Below the pieces are notes generated by a model. The model did not search any database. It saw nothing but the letters and a program-made list of their open reading frames with translations, and had not been told where the DNA came from. This document shows positions 33,728 through 46,600 of a stretch of DNA of 64,000 nucleotides, one piece after another (the first letter of the stretch is position 1; the number at the start of each line of letters is the position of its first letter). Origin of the DNA: Lojkania enalia (taxonomy: Eukaryota; Ascomycota; Dothideomycetes; Pleosporales); assembly GCA_010094045.1 (NCBI GenBank), contig ML986640.1, forward strand, positions 125,469-189,468, written 5' to 3'. The translations under genes were made by a program, and so were the position numbers.

Positions 33728-33999
33728 CTAGATATAAGCATTTGGAACAGGCTGGTGGGATATTGAATATGGCGAAAAGTGCTGACCTGACGTCGATACC
33801 TCCTCAACTTTCTGTCGCTTGTCGGCGTAGTCACCTGCTTCGAATGAGTCATCATTGTTTGGATGCTTTCCACTAGTCATCGACGGACCTCCATGCTGTG
33901 CTGCAGCGGCGGCTTGGGCAGCCATTTGAAGCTCGCCAATCTGCCGCTCGGAAAGACCGCCATTGTTAGTCGGGCTATGCTGCTGGGGCTCCGGCGCGG

Positions 34000-34037
<38 letters not shown>

Positions 34038-34802
34038 GGCGGGTTGATGGGGTTCGCGGGCTCGCCATGGGCGCGGGAGAGGTCGACGCCAGCTGGGGCA
34101 GGTGGGATCTCGCCTTGGGTCTCGAGCAGACGGGACTGCAGGTTGATGATGTAATCGCGCAATTGGTAGTTCTCGGTCTGCAGAGTCTTGTAGAGTTCGC
34201 ATAGCTGCTCAAACTCCTTGACCTGGTCCTTGAGCTGCTTGATGTACTCTTCCTTGCGCTGGCGGAAGGCACGCTGCATAGGGTCAGCACGATATCACAC
34301 AATGGAGGGGACAGCTCGACGGGCGCATACTTGTGCGGCACGGTTCTGTGCGGCCCGCTTCGACGTCGACAGCTCGCGCCGGCCCTTCCTCCCCTCGCTC
34401 ATGTGGCCGTCGCCGCCGTCGCCTGCGCTCATCTGGTACTGGGTGCCGGCAATCGCTGGGTCAATGGCTTGGTGTGGGCTGCCAGGATGCGGGTGCTGCT
34501 GGGGGGGTAGCGGCTGCGGCGCGGTGGGTTGGCCGGCGCCGGCAGCGAGGAGGTGTTCTCTTAAACCTGGACGACGATGGGGCGTTAGTAATCGAGGCGG
34601 AGGTGGGAATAGAGCTCGCGCAGCCAAAAGCGGAAGGGTCGACTAACTCATTTCTATGGTGGGCTTGTGGTCCTAGAACAGTCAGCACTGCACTGGGCGA
34701 CGGACGAGCGTCAGCGGCGGGCGGTCCTCAGCTTACTTGAGCAGGCTGTTGCATGTTATATGTGCGAATGGACGGGTACAACGTTGGCAACCCGTGCGGC
34801 AT
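33728..34802 (-). CDS. kapC: KapC-type bZIP transcription factor
   Basis: Nuclear DNA-binding protein of the KapC/Yap-like bZIP group. Exons on the minus strand are 34802-34737, 34672-34648, 34566-34331 and 34273-33728, joined in phase (290 residues, close to KapC). The basic region RRELSTSKRAAQNRAAQ is split by the third intron from RAFRQRKEEYIKQLKDQVKEFEQL, and together they form the Yap-type NxxAQxxFR DNA-contact motif at about residues 93-115. The zipper continues into LQTENYQLRDYIINLQSRLLETQGEIP, the KapC hallmark. A pure poly-Gln tract of about 12 residues lies after NPINPP. ATG 34802 (MPHGLPTLYPSIRTYN) is the first in-frame start, though an acceptor-like TAG just upstream leaves room for one more 5' exon. 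The second exon, at 25 bp, is a micro-exon. Confidence 0.87.
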
Positions 34803-37186
34803 CAAATCGAGCTTCGGAGCGCCGAGGCCGGATTGGGTCTATTAGCGGTCGCGCCGGGGCAGGTCGGTTTCAGGATTAGGGCGCAGTCGCTGGAGCAGTG
34901 GTGGCGCCTGATTATTGAGCAGATGATGCTGGCGGACTGGCTGGCGGACTGGCTGGCGGCGTAAGAGCGCGCGACGAGAGCTAGCTGGTAATGGCTGCTG
35001 CTGGTGGGTAGATGATGGGCGGTGGCAGCAACCGTGGATGTACTTTCGGATATTTAGGTAGGTAGACAGCCCTCGGGCGCTGCTGGTGATGGGGGTTGGA
35101 GGGAGAGCGCTCTTGCGGCGAGGAAGGCGCGGGCGTACCTGACGACAATTAGCTGGGACCGAGCTGCGGCGGGCGACTTTGTACTGCACTCGAGGTACAG
35201 CACAGCAGCGAGGAAGGTATGGAGAGGATGGAGGCGTGCATTCTGGTAGGCTGCGCCGCGCGCTGCGCTGCTCTGCGCTGCAGGCCCACAACACCGCGGA
35301 GGGCACAAGGGCACGTCTCCAGCGATGCGACGCTGATGATGACTACTCACCCTGGCTGGCGATGGGGTTGGTCGAGGTCGAGCGAGTGCTTCGTAAAAGC
35401 TGAGTCAGGCTTGGGGGGGGGGGGAGAGGTAGCGCTTTTTATATAACAATAGAGCCGGAGCCACCTCGTTCGGCTGTCGGGTGATGGGCCTGCCTTGCCT
35501 GCCTGCCACTCCCCAAGACCACCCCAGGCTCTGCGTCTGGTATGGTATGGGCCCCACGGCCGCTGGAAATAACAATCGCGAAATGGCGTATGGCCCTGCT
35601 CGCTCACTTTCTCCCTTCCTCGCTCGCTCGGGCGAACCAGCGACGCAGGCACGTCGGCGCCGGTACTTTTATGAATGAATAATTACGACAAAACAGCCCC
35701 GGAATAGATAGTGCCCCCCATTTAGGAGGGCGGCGAAGCGTCACGGCTGTTTTGATTATGTACATTGCTGCGCTATCCCGAGTCACTCTTCCGCGCCGTA
35801 CAACGAGAGCCTGAGCCCAGCTGACGTGCTTACCAATATAGACTCCTGTGCTACTTGGTGCTGCTCCGCTTGGCGTCCGCCCACCCTGGGCAAATCACAG
35901 CGGCCCATCCGGGATACCCGCACTGCTGCTCCGCTTGGTCTCTCCTACTGGTGCCGTTATCTATCTTTGAGCAGCTTTTGCCCGCTATGGATGGGAGTAG
36001 TCAGCCTGGGAGCTTTTAGGGATGATTACAGCATGGCTACGTCCGCCGCCTCCGACGTTTCACGCCCATAGACGCTTACTATATCGGGCAATGAGCTCGT
36101 TCATATAATCGGCGTCCTATCGCATCAGGGCCATTGTTCTTGCGCGCTGATGGTCATCAACGCTGCGTGGCTGCCCCTTTGCTGAGAGTCTCCTCTCGCC
36201 TGGACCAGCAGTAGCTATGCGCGTGCATACCAGCAAGCCAGGACGTGATAGACGGCGGTATGGACTTCCGTCGGCATCTACCGTAAGCGGTTTCGACGCT
36301 CCTGCCAGCTCCACATATGTACGTATGTACTGTACGTACGTGAGTGCGGGCGGGTGCGGGACCTGATATTAACGGAAATATCGATCCCGCCTTGTCCTAC
36401 ATTCTCCTTCTCTCCTACAGGTTGCACAGCTCCCATGTACCACTGCAGCAAGGGACTGTATCGTGAAATACCCGTAGCTATAAAAAAAAGATTTAAGAAT
36501 ACGAGGACGTGGCTCCAGGATACGATGAAACAAAACTGCGCTGCAATAGTGTACCCAAGTACTTCTCCAGTCGGCAGCAGCTATCTCCTAGAATAGGCAA
36601 AACTAGAAGAATCTCGTAGCCAAGACCATTTCACGCGGGAAATGCCGCAAGAATCTGACAGCGGCCATAAGATGCACGCGGCCTATAGTCAGATATTGTG
36701 CTTCGGTATCTCAAACTTGACTCCAGTTCTCCGCTCGCCTTGAGTCTTAGACAAAGTGTCCTGCAAACTTGTTTCCGTACAAGCCTATAATGTAATTTAG
36801 CGTACTGAGGCAAGGCTGCGGTGCAGTTAACTGTCAGCACTAACCTCGATACAGATATGCACGAGGACGGACGAACTAAGGTAGTTTTCCGTCTCACGCA
36901 GTTGTACAGCTACGATCCCGTGTGGCCCGAGCGGCGGGATCTGCTGCAGGGCCTGTGTGGCGTACCTCCACCATCACCAACCTCCTACACATACAGTACT
37001 TATGTGAGAATCGAGCTTTTCAAAGCCTGCAAAGCTAATCGTTCCCCCTCATTTCTTTTTTGCCATCGCTTATCTACAGCTCCGTGTCTGCATGTTGGAT
37101 CACTCGACGAGCCTCACAGGTTAGCTCTAGCTGCATTGCCCGCCGACCTTCATATCTCATCATCAAAATCTCCAAAAATATCTACA
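34803..37186. other. 2.4-kb gene-free region upstream of kapC
   Basis: GC-rich with short tandem strings (CGGACTGGCTGGCGGACTGG near 34935). It is probably the long regulated promoter and leader of kapC, as is common for fungal bZIP genes. ORFs here lack domain signatures. Confidence 0.45.
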
Positions 37187-38020
37187 ATGGTGTTCCCGCC
37201 TCGACCCGGCGGCGGACGCCTGTCCACACTAGTCGAGCAGTATGTCTGCATGTCCAGGGTCTTACTGTAAGTCTTTCCCTTTGCAGCCAAGAATGCGGAT
37301 CTCCAAGCCCTCTCTCCCCCTTGCCGGACGTGGCCTTCCATGATTACCTCAGAACTTAAGTTTGTCTAACGAGCGAGTTTACCCCACAGAATGTACGAGC
37401 ACCTGTACCGTGCTGGGGTGCCATCTCTAGTTCATCGCGCCTTGCAAATCCCTAGGCCTTCCAGCACTACACGTGTCCGATCGGATGCTACTCTGAGTGT
37501 CAGAACAACAACTTCTCACGCCACTCCCAGCGCGAGTGCTAGGAATATCGCAGGCGGTGCAGCGTCCTCTATTGTTTTCTCAGCAAATCAACCTACTGAT
37601 TTGCCTGATCGCGTCTCGAAGCTTACAGCATGGGCCGTGTCTCCCTCCAATATGGGCATCACCCGTCAGTTCACTTTCCCTAGTTTCTCTGCAGCCTGGC
37701 ACTTCATGTCGCGCGTGGCAGATAAATGTAAAACCAAAAAGCATCACCCGTCATGGCACAACCTCTACAACCAGGTCACCATCGAATGGACCACGCACAA
37801 GCCGCAGGGCCTTAGCATCAATGACGTCGAAATGGCCGAATTCTGTGATCGGACGGCCGACGAGATCGGTCTGAAAACCGACACCTGCAGCAGTGCAACT
37901 ACCAGCTCTCAAAGCTGGCACGGCCGAGGCGACCACATCGTCACCCAAAAGCGGGCAATGCACATCCCTTCCGAAGCCATCGCGCTGAAATTAAGACGTC
38001 GTTTCCGCCATCGCCGATGA
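37187..38020 (+). CDS. pterin-4a-carbinolamine dehydratase-like protein
   Basis: Family enzyme that dehydrates 4a-hydroxytetrahydrobiopterin. Proposed exons 37187-37239 and 37390-38020 give 227 residues; the donor GTATGT and acceptor CCACAG keep phase (LVEQ joined to MYEHLYRAG). If the first exon is wrong, ATG 37391 starts a 209-residue form. The PCD domain covers about residues 95-175: ITRQFTFPSFSAAWHFMSRVADKC, then HHPSWHNLYNQVTIEWTTH and GLSINDVEMAEFCD. The active-site His pair lies in HHP, and the downstream His of TTH is present. The Ser/Thr/Arg-rich N-terminal 90 residues look like a mitochondrial targeting or disordered segment. The basic C-terminal extension (LKLRRRFRHRR) is unusual. 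Typical PCDs are about 100-130 residues. Confidence 0.75.
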
Positions 38021-40723
38021 TAGTTTCGCCGTTAACAGACTTAAGCGCGATTTATATGTAAGTTTGCACTAGGTTTAAAGGGCTTGCATTAATGCTTTCC
38101 ATTCGTCCCTACCGTTCCCCGTATATCCACGCGGCAAGGAATATCGTATGTACAAGCGCCCGCAGACCTTATTAGCCCTATTCGTCATTTCTCCCCTCAT
38201 CCCCGCCTTCATAATCATCATTCATAGATAGACCCGCTCTGCTCTTCGTTTTGAAAGAAATCTTCCGATCGAATATGGGTATGCGCTGGCCTACATTCTC
38301 TTATATACATGTTTGGCGCTTAGGGCCGATTAATTGCTGAACACTGTTCCGCAGTGTGTATCCGTTTTGGGCATGTCTTCGTCGGTGTATCAATCTGTGT
38401 CGAATGCACACAGCATGAGTAATCGGTTCGGCGGCGGCGGCGGCGGCGGCGGCGGCATCACGTGGTAAGCTCTTCGCCGACATAGGTCGCCTCTTGTGTA
38501 AATATAATACTTTCTTGACAAACACGATCCTTGCGATCAAAAAAAATATATATATATATTCCAAATCAAGACTGTCAGAATCCACTCCGCCACCCTCCCG
38601 GAAGCTAGGCAGCAGGCAGTGGACGCATCGAGTGATTATACTAAGATATGAGTAATCCATTCTTCCAAAGCTCAAGGATTGCATCTTTACGCAAGACTTT
38701 CCTGTTTCGGTTGGAGATGAGGTGCGTGTCATTTGGCGTTATGTATGTTAGGGTTCTGGGGATGGGAGAATTCGGAAATAGGGGTTTGGGATTGGTGGAG
38801 GGCGAGGTTTCTGATTCTTGATGAGGAGGTGAGCGTCCTGTGGATGACGCAAGCGGAAGGATGGGAATGCTATTGCTTGGCTGGTTTGTGATTGTGCGGA
38901 GATATTGGCACGACATTTCTGTGAAATTAATCTTACGCCTTAGTCATTTCTGCGCCCTTGAACTCAGCACCACGCCATATTCATCCTATATAGTAATGCC
39001 CATTTTACGATGCAGGAATATCGTCCGTCTCGGGCTTCGATGGCCCCGTTCCCGATTCATTCCTTAGATCCATCACGGTTACGCCTACCCGTGTCCGGTA
39101 GACACCTGCTTAGCTGAATACTCATGTACGACCTGCAATATCGCATATATGAATAACACCTTCATACCATCTCGTTTCGTATTTAGTAGTGAGCGTCAAG
39201 CGGATAGAGAAGAGTCTATACACAAGATGATGATCTACGAATAAAGAAAAGGAAAATATAAAGACACTAAAATAGAACGCCGCACAAACTCGACTCCTAG
39301 CTCAATAGGAGGTACCCCTAGAACCAGACCAGGTTAACTCCTTGAGAACCCGCAAGCCATTATCGGGGGAGATTGGACAGGCACAGAGCTTAGGGCTCTA
39401 GGAAATTTGAAGATAGAAGTTGAGATAGACTTGACTTGAAGGAAATATGAGACTTTTAAGGAAAGGCATGTTGCACAGATAATTATACAGGGTGGTTGTA
39501 CAGGTTGGAGCATTTTCATCGCCGTGATTGGAAGTTACTCGTACCCAGAGAGGCGGACCGAATCGTCACCGACTCGCCCACTAATCGACCAGTTCGCTGC
39601 TGAATATCAGACGGTAGACCTAATTAGGATATGCTAGAGACACATTATCAACTAGCGAAAGAACTGCTAATTTGAACTAGATTTAAACGGGGCTTGTATG
39701 GCTTGTACTGGAGCCGGCACTGTGGAGCTACGGCGAGGGAGAGGGTCGATGTGTATAGGAACTGTACTTTTGAGCATCTCGGGCTCCATCGATGGGGATA
39801 TGTGGATTTAGCGCGGAGGCTCTAGCAGGTACTTCCTACACACACTCTCGTGAATGTGCGAGCCGTGACGCCGAGCGAGCGCGGCCCTTATGAGAATACT
39901 TATATCAGCAAAATGAAGGAGGGACCCGGCAAACTCTCGCCCACCACTGCTACTCGATTAAACTCGTCCTATCAATCCCGGTCCCGGATATGGTACATAT
40001 TCATAAATTACTCACCCCACACTATCCTATCCACTGCTCCTCACAAATTTCCTTCGACATTCCCATTCCATTACGTCCTGTGCAATACTATCCGCTACCA
40101 ACCCCAGTCTATACCCAAGGACGCGGGAACCTTAATCGTCTTCGCATCCGTCTTTGTCCTCGACCTATAACAGATAGCCTGGACCGTGTATAAGGTGAGC
40201 GGAGGACAGTGCAGCACAATAAAATCCCAGATATCGAATCGTCGCAATATCAATCAGGAAGAGCGCTAAACAGCAAACGCGTTCTCCAACCCATCACTGC
40301 ATCTTCCGCCGGACCATCTAACCTCCGGCAAAGGTAGCATACGTCCTAGTACCCTACCAAGCTTTATATTCAATCAAGCAATAGTAGGTAGCGTAGGGAT
40401 ATGCATCACGCTCCCTGCACGAATACATAATATCTAGTCGTCATAACGATCGTTATTGTGATTAAGTAGTAATACGTCTTAAAGCGCCCGGGGCTCTCAA
40501 TTTCCAAGCTTTTATATACAACACCCCCACCCATTACGAAGCCCGCTATATATCCAGTAGAGTCTCAACAGCATCAAATACCCTAATACCAATGCTTCCA
40601 ACTCCGACCCTATGCGGAGCTATTGTTTCCCAAAGTCCATGTTATTGAACGCGAGGCAAAATTTCGATTTAATCAGGTACACCGCCCATTCCATGTCAGC
40701 GATAAGACACAATGTGTGAGGGA
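38021..40723. other. 2.7-kb gene-free region
   Basis: Contains a GGC trinucleotide repeat at about 38430-38455 and an ATATATATAT run at about 38548. Several 60-140-codon ORFs are present (for example minus 38916-38641), but none shows a domain, codon pattern or splice structure that supports a gene. Confidence 0.45.
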
Positions 40724-41649
40724 TTACTGCGTCTTGCGCATGGCGGCGAGCTTTTTCTCGCGGCGCTTCTTGGCGGCTTCGGGGCCGGCCTCGGTGTCGA
40801 GGAAGAAGTCCCACCAGCGGAAGCTGCTAGCGTAGTTGCCGATGAAGCGTTCGTGGTGGACGTCGTGGTGCTCGGCGCCGGCCCAGAAGGGCAGGAAGTG
40901 GTGGAGGGACCAGGGGAACTCATAGCCGCTATGCGCATCGATGGCCTGGAACAGGCGGAACACGATCCAGAGGTACATGGTCAGAATATGCAGATCGCCG
41001 GTGATGGCGCAATATAGAATGGGCGAACCAACCGTGCCAAGACCTAGGACCATGACCTCGATTGGAGACGCGTATTCGGCGGCTAGACCGAAGGGAGCGG
41101 AGTATTGGTGGTGGATCTTGTGGATGTTCTTGTAGAGCGGGCCCCAGTGCATGGCGCGGTGCGTCCAGTAGTGCCAGGTATCCTCCATCACAAAGAAGAT
41201 TGCGATCTGGATGGCCATCTTGTACACGCTGGGGAAGGGGACGCCAGTGCTGAGTCCGAAATATTGGCACATGGGGTGGAAGAGCCAGATTTGCGGGAGC
41301 TCGACTGTAAAGTGCGAGAAGAGAACTAGGAAGGCACATTGCCATTGTTCCCAGGCGGTGGGGATTTTTTGCTATGCCGATTAGCACCTGAACGATGGCT
41401 TTGATTGGAAAACGAATGTACCTGTTGGATCTTATATTTCCTAAAGTACGGAATAGCATCGATTATAATCCATGGCAGGGAACGGCCGAAGTATACAACC
41501 TCATGCATGACGAAGGACATGATGCCCGTTGCCAAGACATCATTCTGCATGTATGTGTACCAGGCTAGCCAGAGTCGTTCGGCGTAATTGAGCGAGACAT
41601 TGTACTTTGAGATTTCCTCAAAGGAGCCCCAGTACGAGTCCTGCGCCAT
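40724..41649 (-). CDS. erg25: C-4 methylsterol oxidase
   Basis: ER membrane di-iron oxygenase that starts removal of the two C-4 methyl groups in ergosterol synthesis. Exons 41649-41422 and 41371-40724 (minus strand; donor GTACAT, acceptor CATAG) give 291 residues, the usual length. The His-box motifs are intact: HRAMH (residues 147-151), HKIHH (160-164) and HHDVHHERF (from 244). [27 protein letters not shown] and [10 protein letters not shown] are typical Erg25 blocks. Hydrophobic helices lie near residues 35-60, 85-105, 125-140 and 180-220. The C-terminus is Lys/Arg-rich ([17 protein letters not shown]), a possible ER-retention-type tail. No other sterol gene adjoins it. Confidence 0.93.
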
Positions 41650-43223
41650 TGGCGACAGGAGAGTCGTGGAATTCCTGCGCAGCGATTGTTAGCATGGCGG
41701 TGAGGTGCAGATAGGAGAAGCTCGGACATTGGTACGCACATTCTCCGTTACCTGATAACAAGGAAATACAAATCGGCGAATAGGAACAGCAGGTGCCCTC
41801 AAGAGAGAAAGGAAACAGACTGCAGGGACGAGAGATTGCTAGTCCGAGTGCAGTGAAGGAAGAGTAGGCAAGAGACTGCAGGGCTGCGGCGGTTTTAATG
41901 AGGATTGTGGTCGCGGACCACACCACTTTTCAGGAACGAGGAACTGAGCGTTCCGAGCCGTTAGCGGGTCACGTGGAAAGCAGCTAACCGTTTTGGCGCA
42001 TCGATGAGCCAATCGCGGGCCTGGACTTCGCTTTCATTTCGATTCACCGCCTTCGTCGAGTGTGAATGAGCAGATCTTGGATGTCCCGGATCCTTTTCTG
42101 CCGAGTCCCTGAGCGGGTCACTGTCGAAGGCGTCACGTCACGGTGGTTCGAAACTAGCGGCCTGTCGAAGGTACGACGGGGGTAGGATTCTGTGGCGATA
42201 TGGGTTGTGGCAAGTGGTGACGCGGCTTGGAGCACTTTCTTTCATACTCTTGGCGAATTCAAGATAGGCAAGTCACGTGGCAATGTTATTCGCCGGCTTG
42301 GCTGATAGCTCGATAGCTGCTACCCGACAAACCTCAAGCAGCAGTCTCTAGAAATTGGTTGCGAGATATCCTCGAATTTGAAGCTAGCACAAATGTGGCA
42401 CAGCTGCCCTCAGATCTAATCCCTGGACTTCAAGGAAGACAACAATCCTTTCCAACTAACAAATTTCCGACTTTGACATCGTATTGATCTACTTTTTATT
42501 CTTCCTCCTGTAGCCTCCATATCAACAACTACCAGCCCCAATACGTCTACCCATTCTCAGTCAGGCTGCGGGATGTTCCGCACACCACTCGAAATCCGTC
42601 ATTCCATTAATCATCACCTCGTTCCTCCTGGGGTCCATTATTCCTCCAGCAAGGGAAGCCACACATATCAGCCTGTCTTGAACTCAATGGAGATGGGGTC
42701 ACTAATAGCCACAAACTTCGTACGTCCGGCGAAAGCAGAATAGATATTCCCTAGATACGCCGACTGCGGTCCTCATTGGGTCCTCATTGGAGATGCAAGG
42801 AGACATCATTAGAGATAGACAAAGTCATGAAATTACGCGTAGCAGAAACTTGATAGCACTTCTTCTAGTATGCAAGGCCATATAAGGGAATAGCCCCATT
42901 TCTAGTAAACTAAATGTTACTTACCTTTTTTGTCGCAATCGAAGGCATATCAACATCGTTGAATATATAGCCGATATGGCGGTTTTGAATGTCAATGATA
43001 TTAACACTTTAAGCTAGATGACGCAGAGAGAAAGCTCATTTCCCCCGAGAGTGTTTACGCCTCTCGAGACTCCAGGATCCTATTTCTTGTTCATTGGGAG
43101 ACTAAAGATTTTGATCAGGATGCCCCTGACGATCTGCGAAGCTAATGAAGAGTTGGCGGTCGCGTCCAACTCTTAGTCTATACCTAGAGTATTGACAAAC
43201 AAAAATATCTTACAGGCGGCTAT
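41650..43223. other. erg25 upstream region and spacer
   Basis: The first 500 bp presumably carry the erg25 promoter. A short inverted CACGTG-like CACGTGG occurs at 41971 and again near 42274. No gene seen to 43.2 kb. Confidence 0.45.
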
Positions 43224-43667
43224 GTGGCTGGAACAATGTCCACAAATTGTTCGCCTGGAAAAACTATGAATATTGACCATCTGGTTAGACCACGACAGGA
43301 GGTCATCTTGGTCCATCATCAGCGAACATGCTATACTATCCCCTTTCCCCATTCGGCCGGTAATAATGGTCTAAACATCTTGGTCAATTTGCCTAAACTT
43401 CATCCTCGCTATGAAACATCGCCCCGCCATTTTATGGAAGACAGTCGGGGCCCCAGGCCACATATCAAGATTCATCGAAGGCTCCGACAATATCGCCATT
43501 GCGGGCAAGGCGCCGAAGGTCATCCTAAAGTGAATGGGGCAAGCAGTTTTCCTTCTTTGATTGAATATCTGGAACTTTGTAGGACTGAAAATAATATGAC
43601 TTTAGAGGATGCGTATCCTAATCTGAGTAGTTCTTCTACCTATAAAATAAGATTCTCCCCAGCCTAA
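43224..43667 (+). pseudogene. open frame at the edge of the transposon block (147 codons)
   Basis: The last 25 residues (MTLEDAYPNLSSSSTYKIRFSPA and the bases after them) recur in reverse at about 59,400-59,480. The 3' part therefore belongs to the Ty3/gypsy-like repeat. The 5' part is not RIP-mutated and has no recognised domain. I read it as the junction of a transposon 5' region with older sequence, not as a host gene. Confidence 0.4.
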
Positions 43668-46600
43668 GGATATTAAACCTTAGCTTTAAACTTATATAGA
43701 AAGGCTCCTTTAATATTATAATCGCCTACTTAATAGCCTATAATATAGAAAGGAGGAGTATTTCTAGCCTCTTAGAATAAACTGTTAACCTATAGGTTGC
43801 AGCTAAAATAAATTTGAATTGGTACCGGAAGGTTTCTAAAAGTGCATCTAAAGTAATCTATAATTTAATACTACTCCAACCTACCCTAGTATTAATACTT
43901 TATTCTACTATAATCGCTCCCTAATAACCTAGTAAGATTCTCGCACCTAAAAGATATACGACCCTAGATAATTGCTATAACTATAGTAAACTAGAATACT
44001 TTATAAATAAATATATAGTCTTTAGAGTATAAGAGATAGAGGTTAAATAAGAGAAGATTAAAGAAGAAGAGTTTCTAGATATAAACGAGTACTACCTAGA
44101 TGGTTTTTAGGTGGGAAATAGAGACGCCTAGAAAAACTCTCTATCCTAGACTTAAGTAAGTACGACTTGTTAAATATTGATTTATTATATTTATTTAGAG
44201 GAAAGTACTTTTAAATTCCTACTATTCTATATTTAAAAGGTATTAGTATATAACTAAATACCCTTATTAATATAGGCGTCTAAGGCTTCTTATTCTTTAA
44301 TTCTATAGTAGCTAGATTACTCTCTTAAGCCCTATATATATTAATATAGTACTTATCCTTTAAAATTACTATTAAAGGTTTTTAGAACCAAATCTAAACC
44401 CTAGTTAATTAGTATATCTACTTATACCTGTAAATTAATAGGAGAACTATCTAAAACTATCTATTTATTATTATAGATCTAGGTACTTAGAATTGTATTA
44501 TAAGTATTAAATAGTTACGTTGTTTTCAACTCTAGCTAGATATAGATAAGAATTGGATTATATAGCCCTCTAAGTATCCTACTACTTATAATTCTTTACC
44601 TCCTCTTCTTATATAATTAACTCAGCTAGTACGTAATAAGGAGGTAAAGCTAGATATTTAGCAACGCGACGCTCTATAGGAAAAGAACTAATATTAGTAG
44701 TCCTATAGTCTAACTATCTATTATATTAAAGGTCTACTAAAACTACTAAAACTATATTAGTCTTTTATAGCTTATAGTCTAAATAAGCTTAGAGCTTCTA
44801 TACGCCCGTATATAATAAAGTCCGAACCTAATCCGAAGAAAGTCTATTCTTCTATTAATACTCTTATCTTAGCTAATACTTTCTACTTTAATATAAAGAG
44901 GAAAGAGAACGAGTTTTTCTCTATATCTCTATACGAAATCGAGCGGCTGATTAAAGATAAGTAAACCCTAGAGCTAGAAGATAAGGCTGAAAATAAAGTA
45001 CTAGTAAATCTCTAATTACTATCTAAATACTATAGATATTAGGATATATTTAGTAAAACTGCGGCTTATTAATTGCTAGAATACTACCCTTATAATTATA
45101 AGATTGTTTTTATAGAACCCCTCCCTAATAGTTATAGCCCGTTATATAAGTAGAATATTAAGGACTTAAAGGTAACTAAGAAGTATATTATAGATAATCT
45201 ATAGTATAGGTATATTAAGTAGAGTCGGAACTCTTTTATATTTCTAATTCTTTACGTCTATAAATCTAATAGCGATCTATATATCTATATAGATTATTAT
45301 AAACTTAATACTCTTACCTATAAGGACGTATATCTAATACTATATATAGATAAACTCCTATTTAGATCTACTAAAATAGTAATCTTTACTAAGTTTAATA
45401 TTCGTACAGCCTTTAATAAGATTAGAATAGACCCTAGTTCTAAGGAATATACTACCTTTCAGATTTAATATAGAACCTATAAGTATAAAATTCTACCTTT
45501 TAAATTATATAATAGTTTAACAACTTACTAGTATTATATAAATAATATACTAATTAACTACCTAGATAACTTTTATATTACTTACCTAGATAATATTCTT
45601 ATCTACTCTAAAAATAAGATAATATATATTATCTACGTTAAGAAAGTTCTTAAGAGATTATATTAAGTAGGGTTATAAGTTAATATTAAGAAGAGCGAAT
45701 TCTATATTACCCGAACTAAATACTTTAGCTATATCCTCTTAAATAAAGGCCTTAAGGTTAATTTAGAGAAGGTAGAAGTACTATATAACTAACAGCTACC
45801 TACTACTATAATAGGTGTAAAATCCTTCTTAGGTTTTACTAGATTCTATTAACAGTTTATACCGGAATTCCTATATATTATAAAGCTAATTATCGTACTA
45901 TAGAGCCTTATAACCTCTTTTATATAGACTTTAGAATATAATATTACCTTTAAGAAATTAAAGTCAGCTCTATTAAGTATACCTATACTCTACTACTTTA
46001 ACCCTATATTAGAAATAAAAATGGAAACTAATACCTCTAATAGAGTAGTTGTAAGAGTACTATTATAGAAACATTCTAATAGAAAATAGTACTCTATAGT
46101 ATTCTATAGTAAGGTTCTATCTAGGTTAGAACTAAACTAGAAAATCTATAATAAGAAACTATTTACAATTATTACTACGTTTAAATAATAGAGGGTAGAA
46201 CTTACTTTAGTAGCTACTAGGACTCTAGTATATACTAATTATCGCTTACTCGAATATTTTATAACTATAAAGGTACTTAATACTTGTTAAGTTTATTAGA
46301 CCGAGGAATTAGCTTAGTATTAGTTCTAAATCGAGTATACTCTAGATAAGAATAATACTAGAATAGATATCCTTAGTTATTATAAATAAGATATAGAAAA
46401 CTTAAAAGTAGCTTAAACTAATAACTAGTTAAAAGTCCTACTTAAACTATATTAACTTTACCCCTAAATTAATGCTAAATTAGCCTAGTCCTATATTATT
46501 TAAATAACAACTTAAACGGCTATACTAAACGTTATTAAAGGCTAGAAGTAAGTTATATTACTAGACTATCTAGAGTTAATTAATATATTACTATAAGAAA

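Noticed and set aside
38301..38916. Two overlapping minus-strand ORFs of 91-143 codons
   Set aside because: They include simple-repeat translations (poly-Ala from GGC) and AT-run codons, with no family resemblance.
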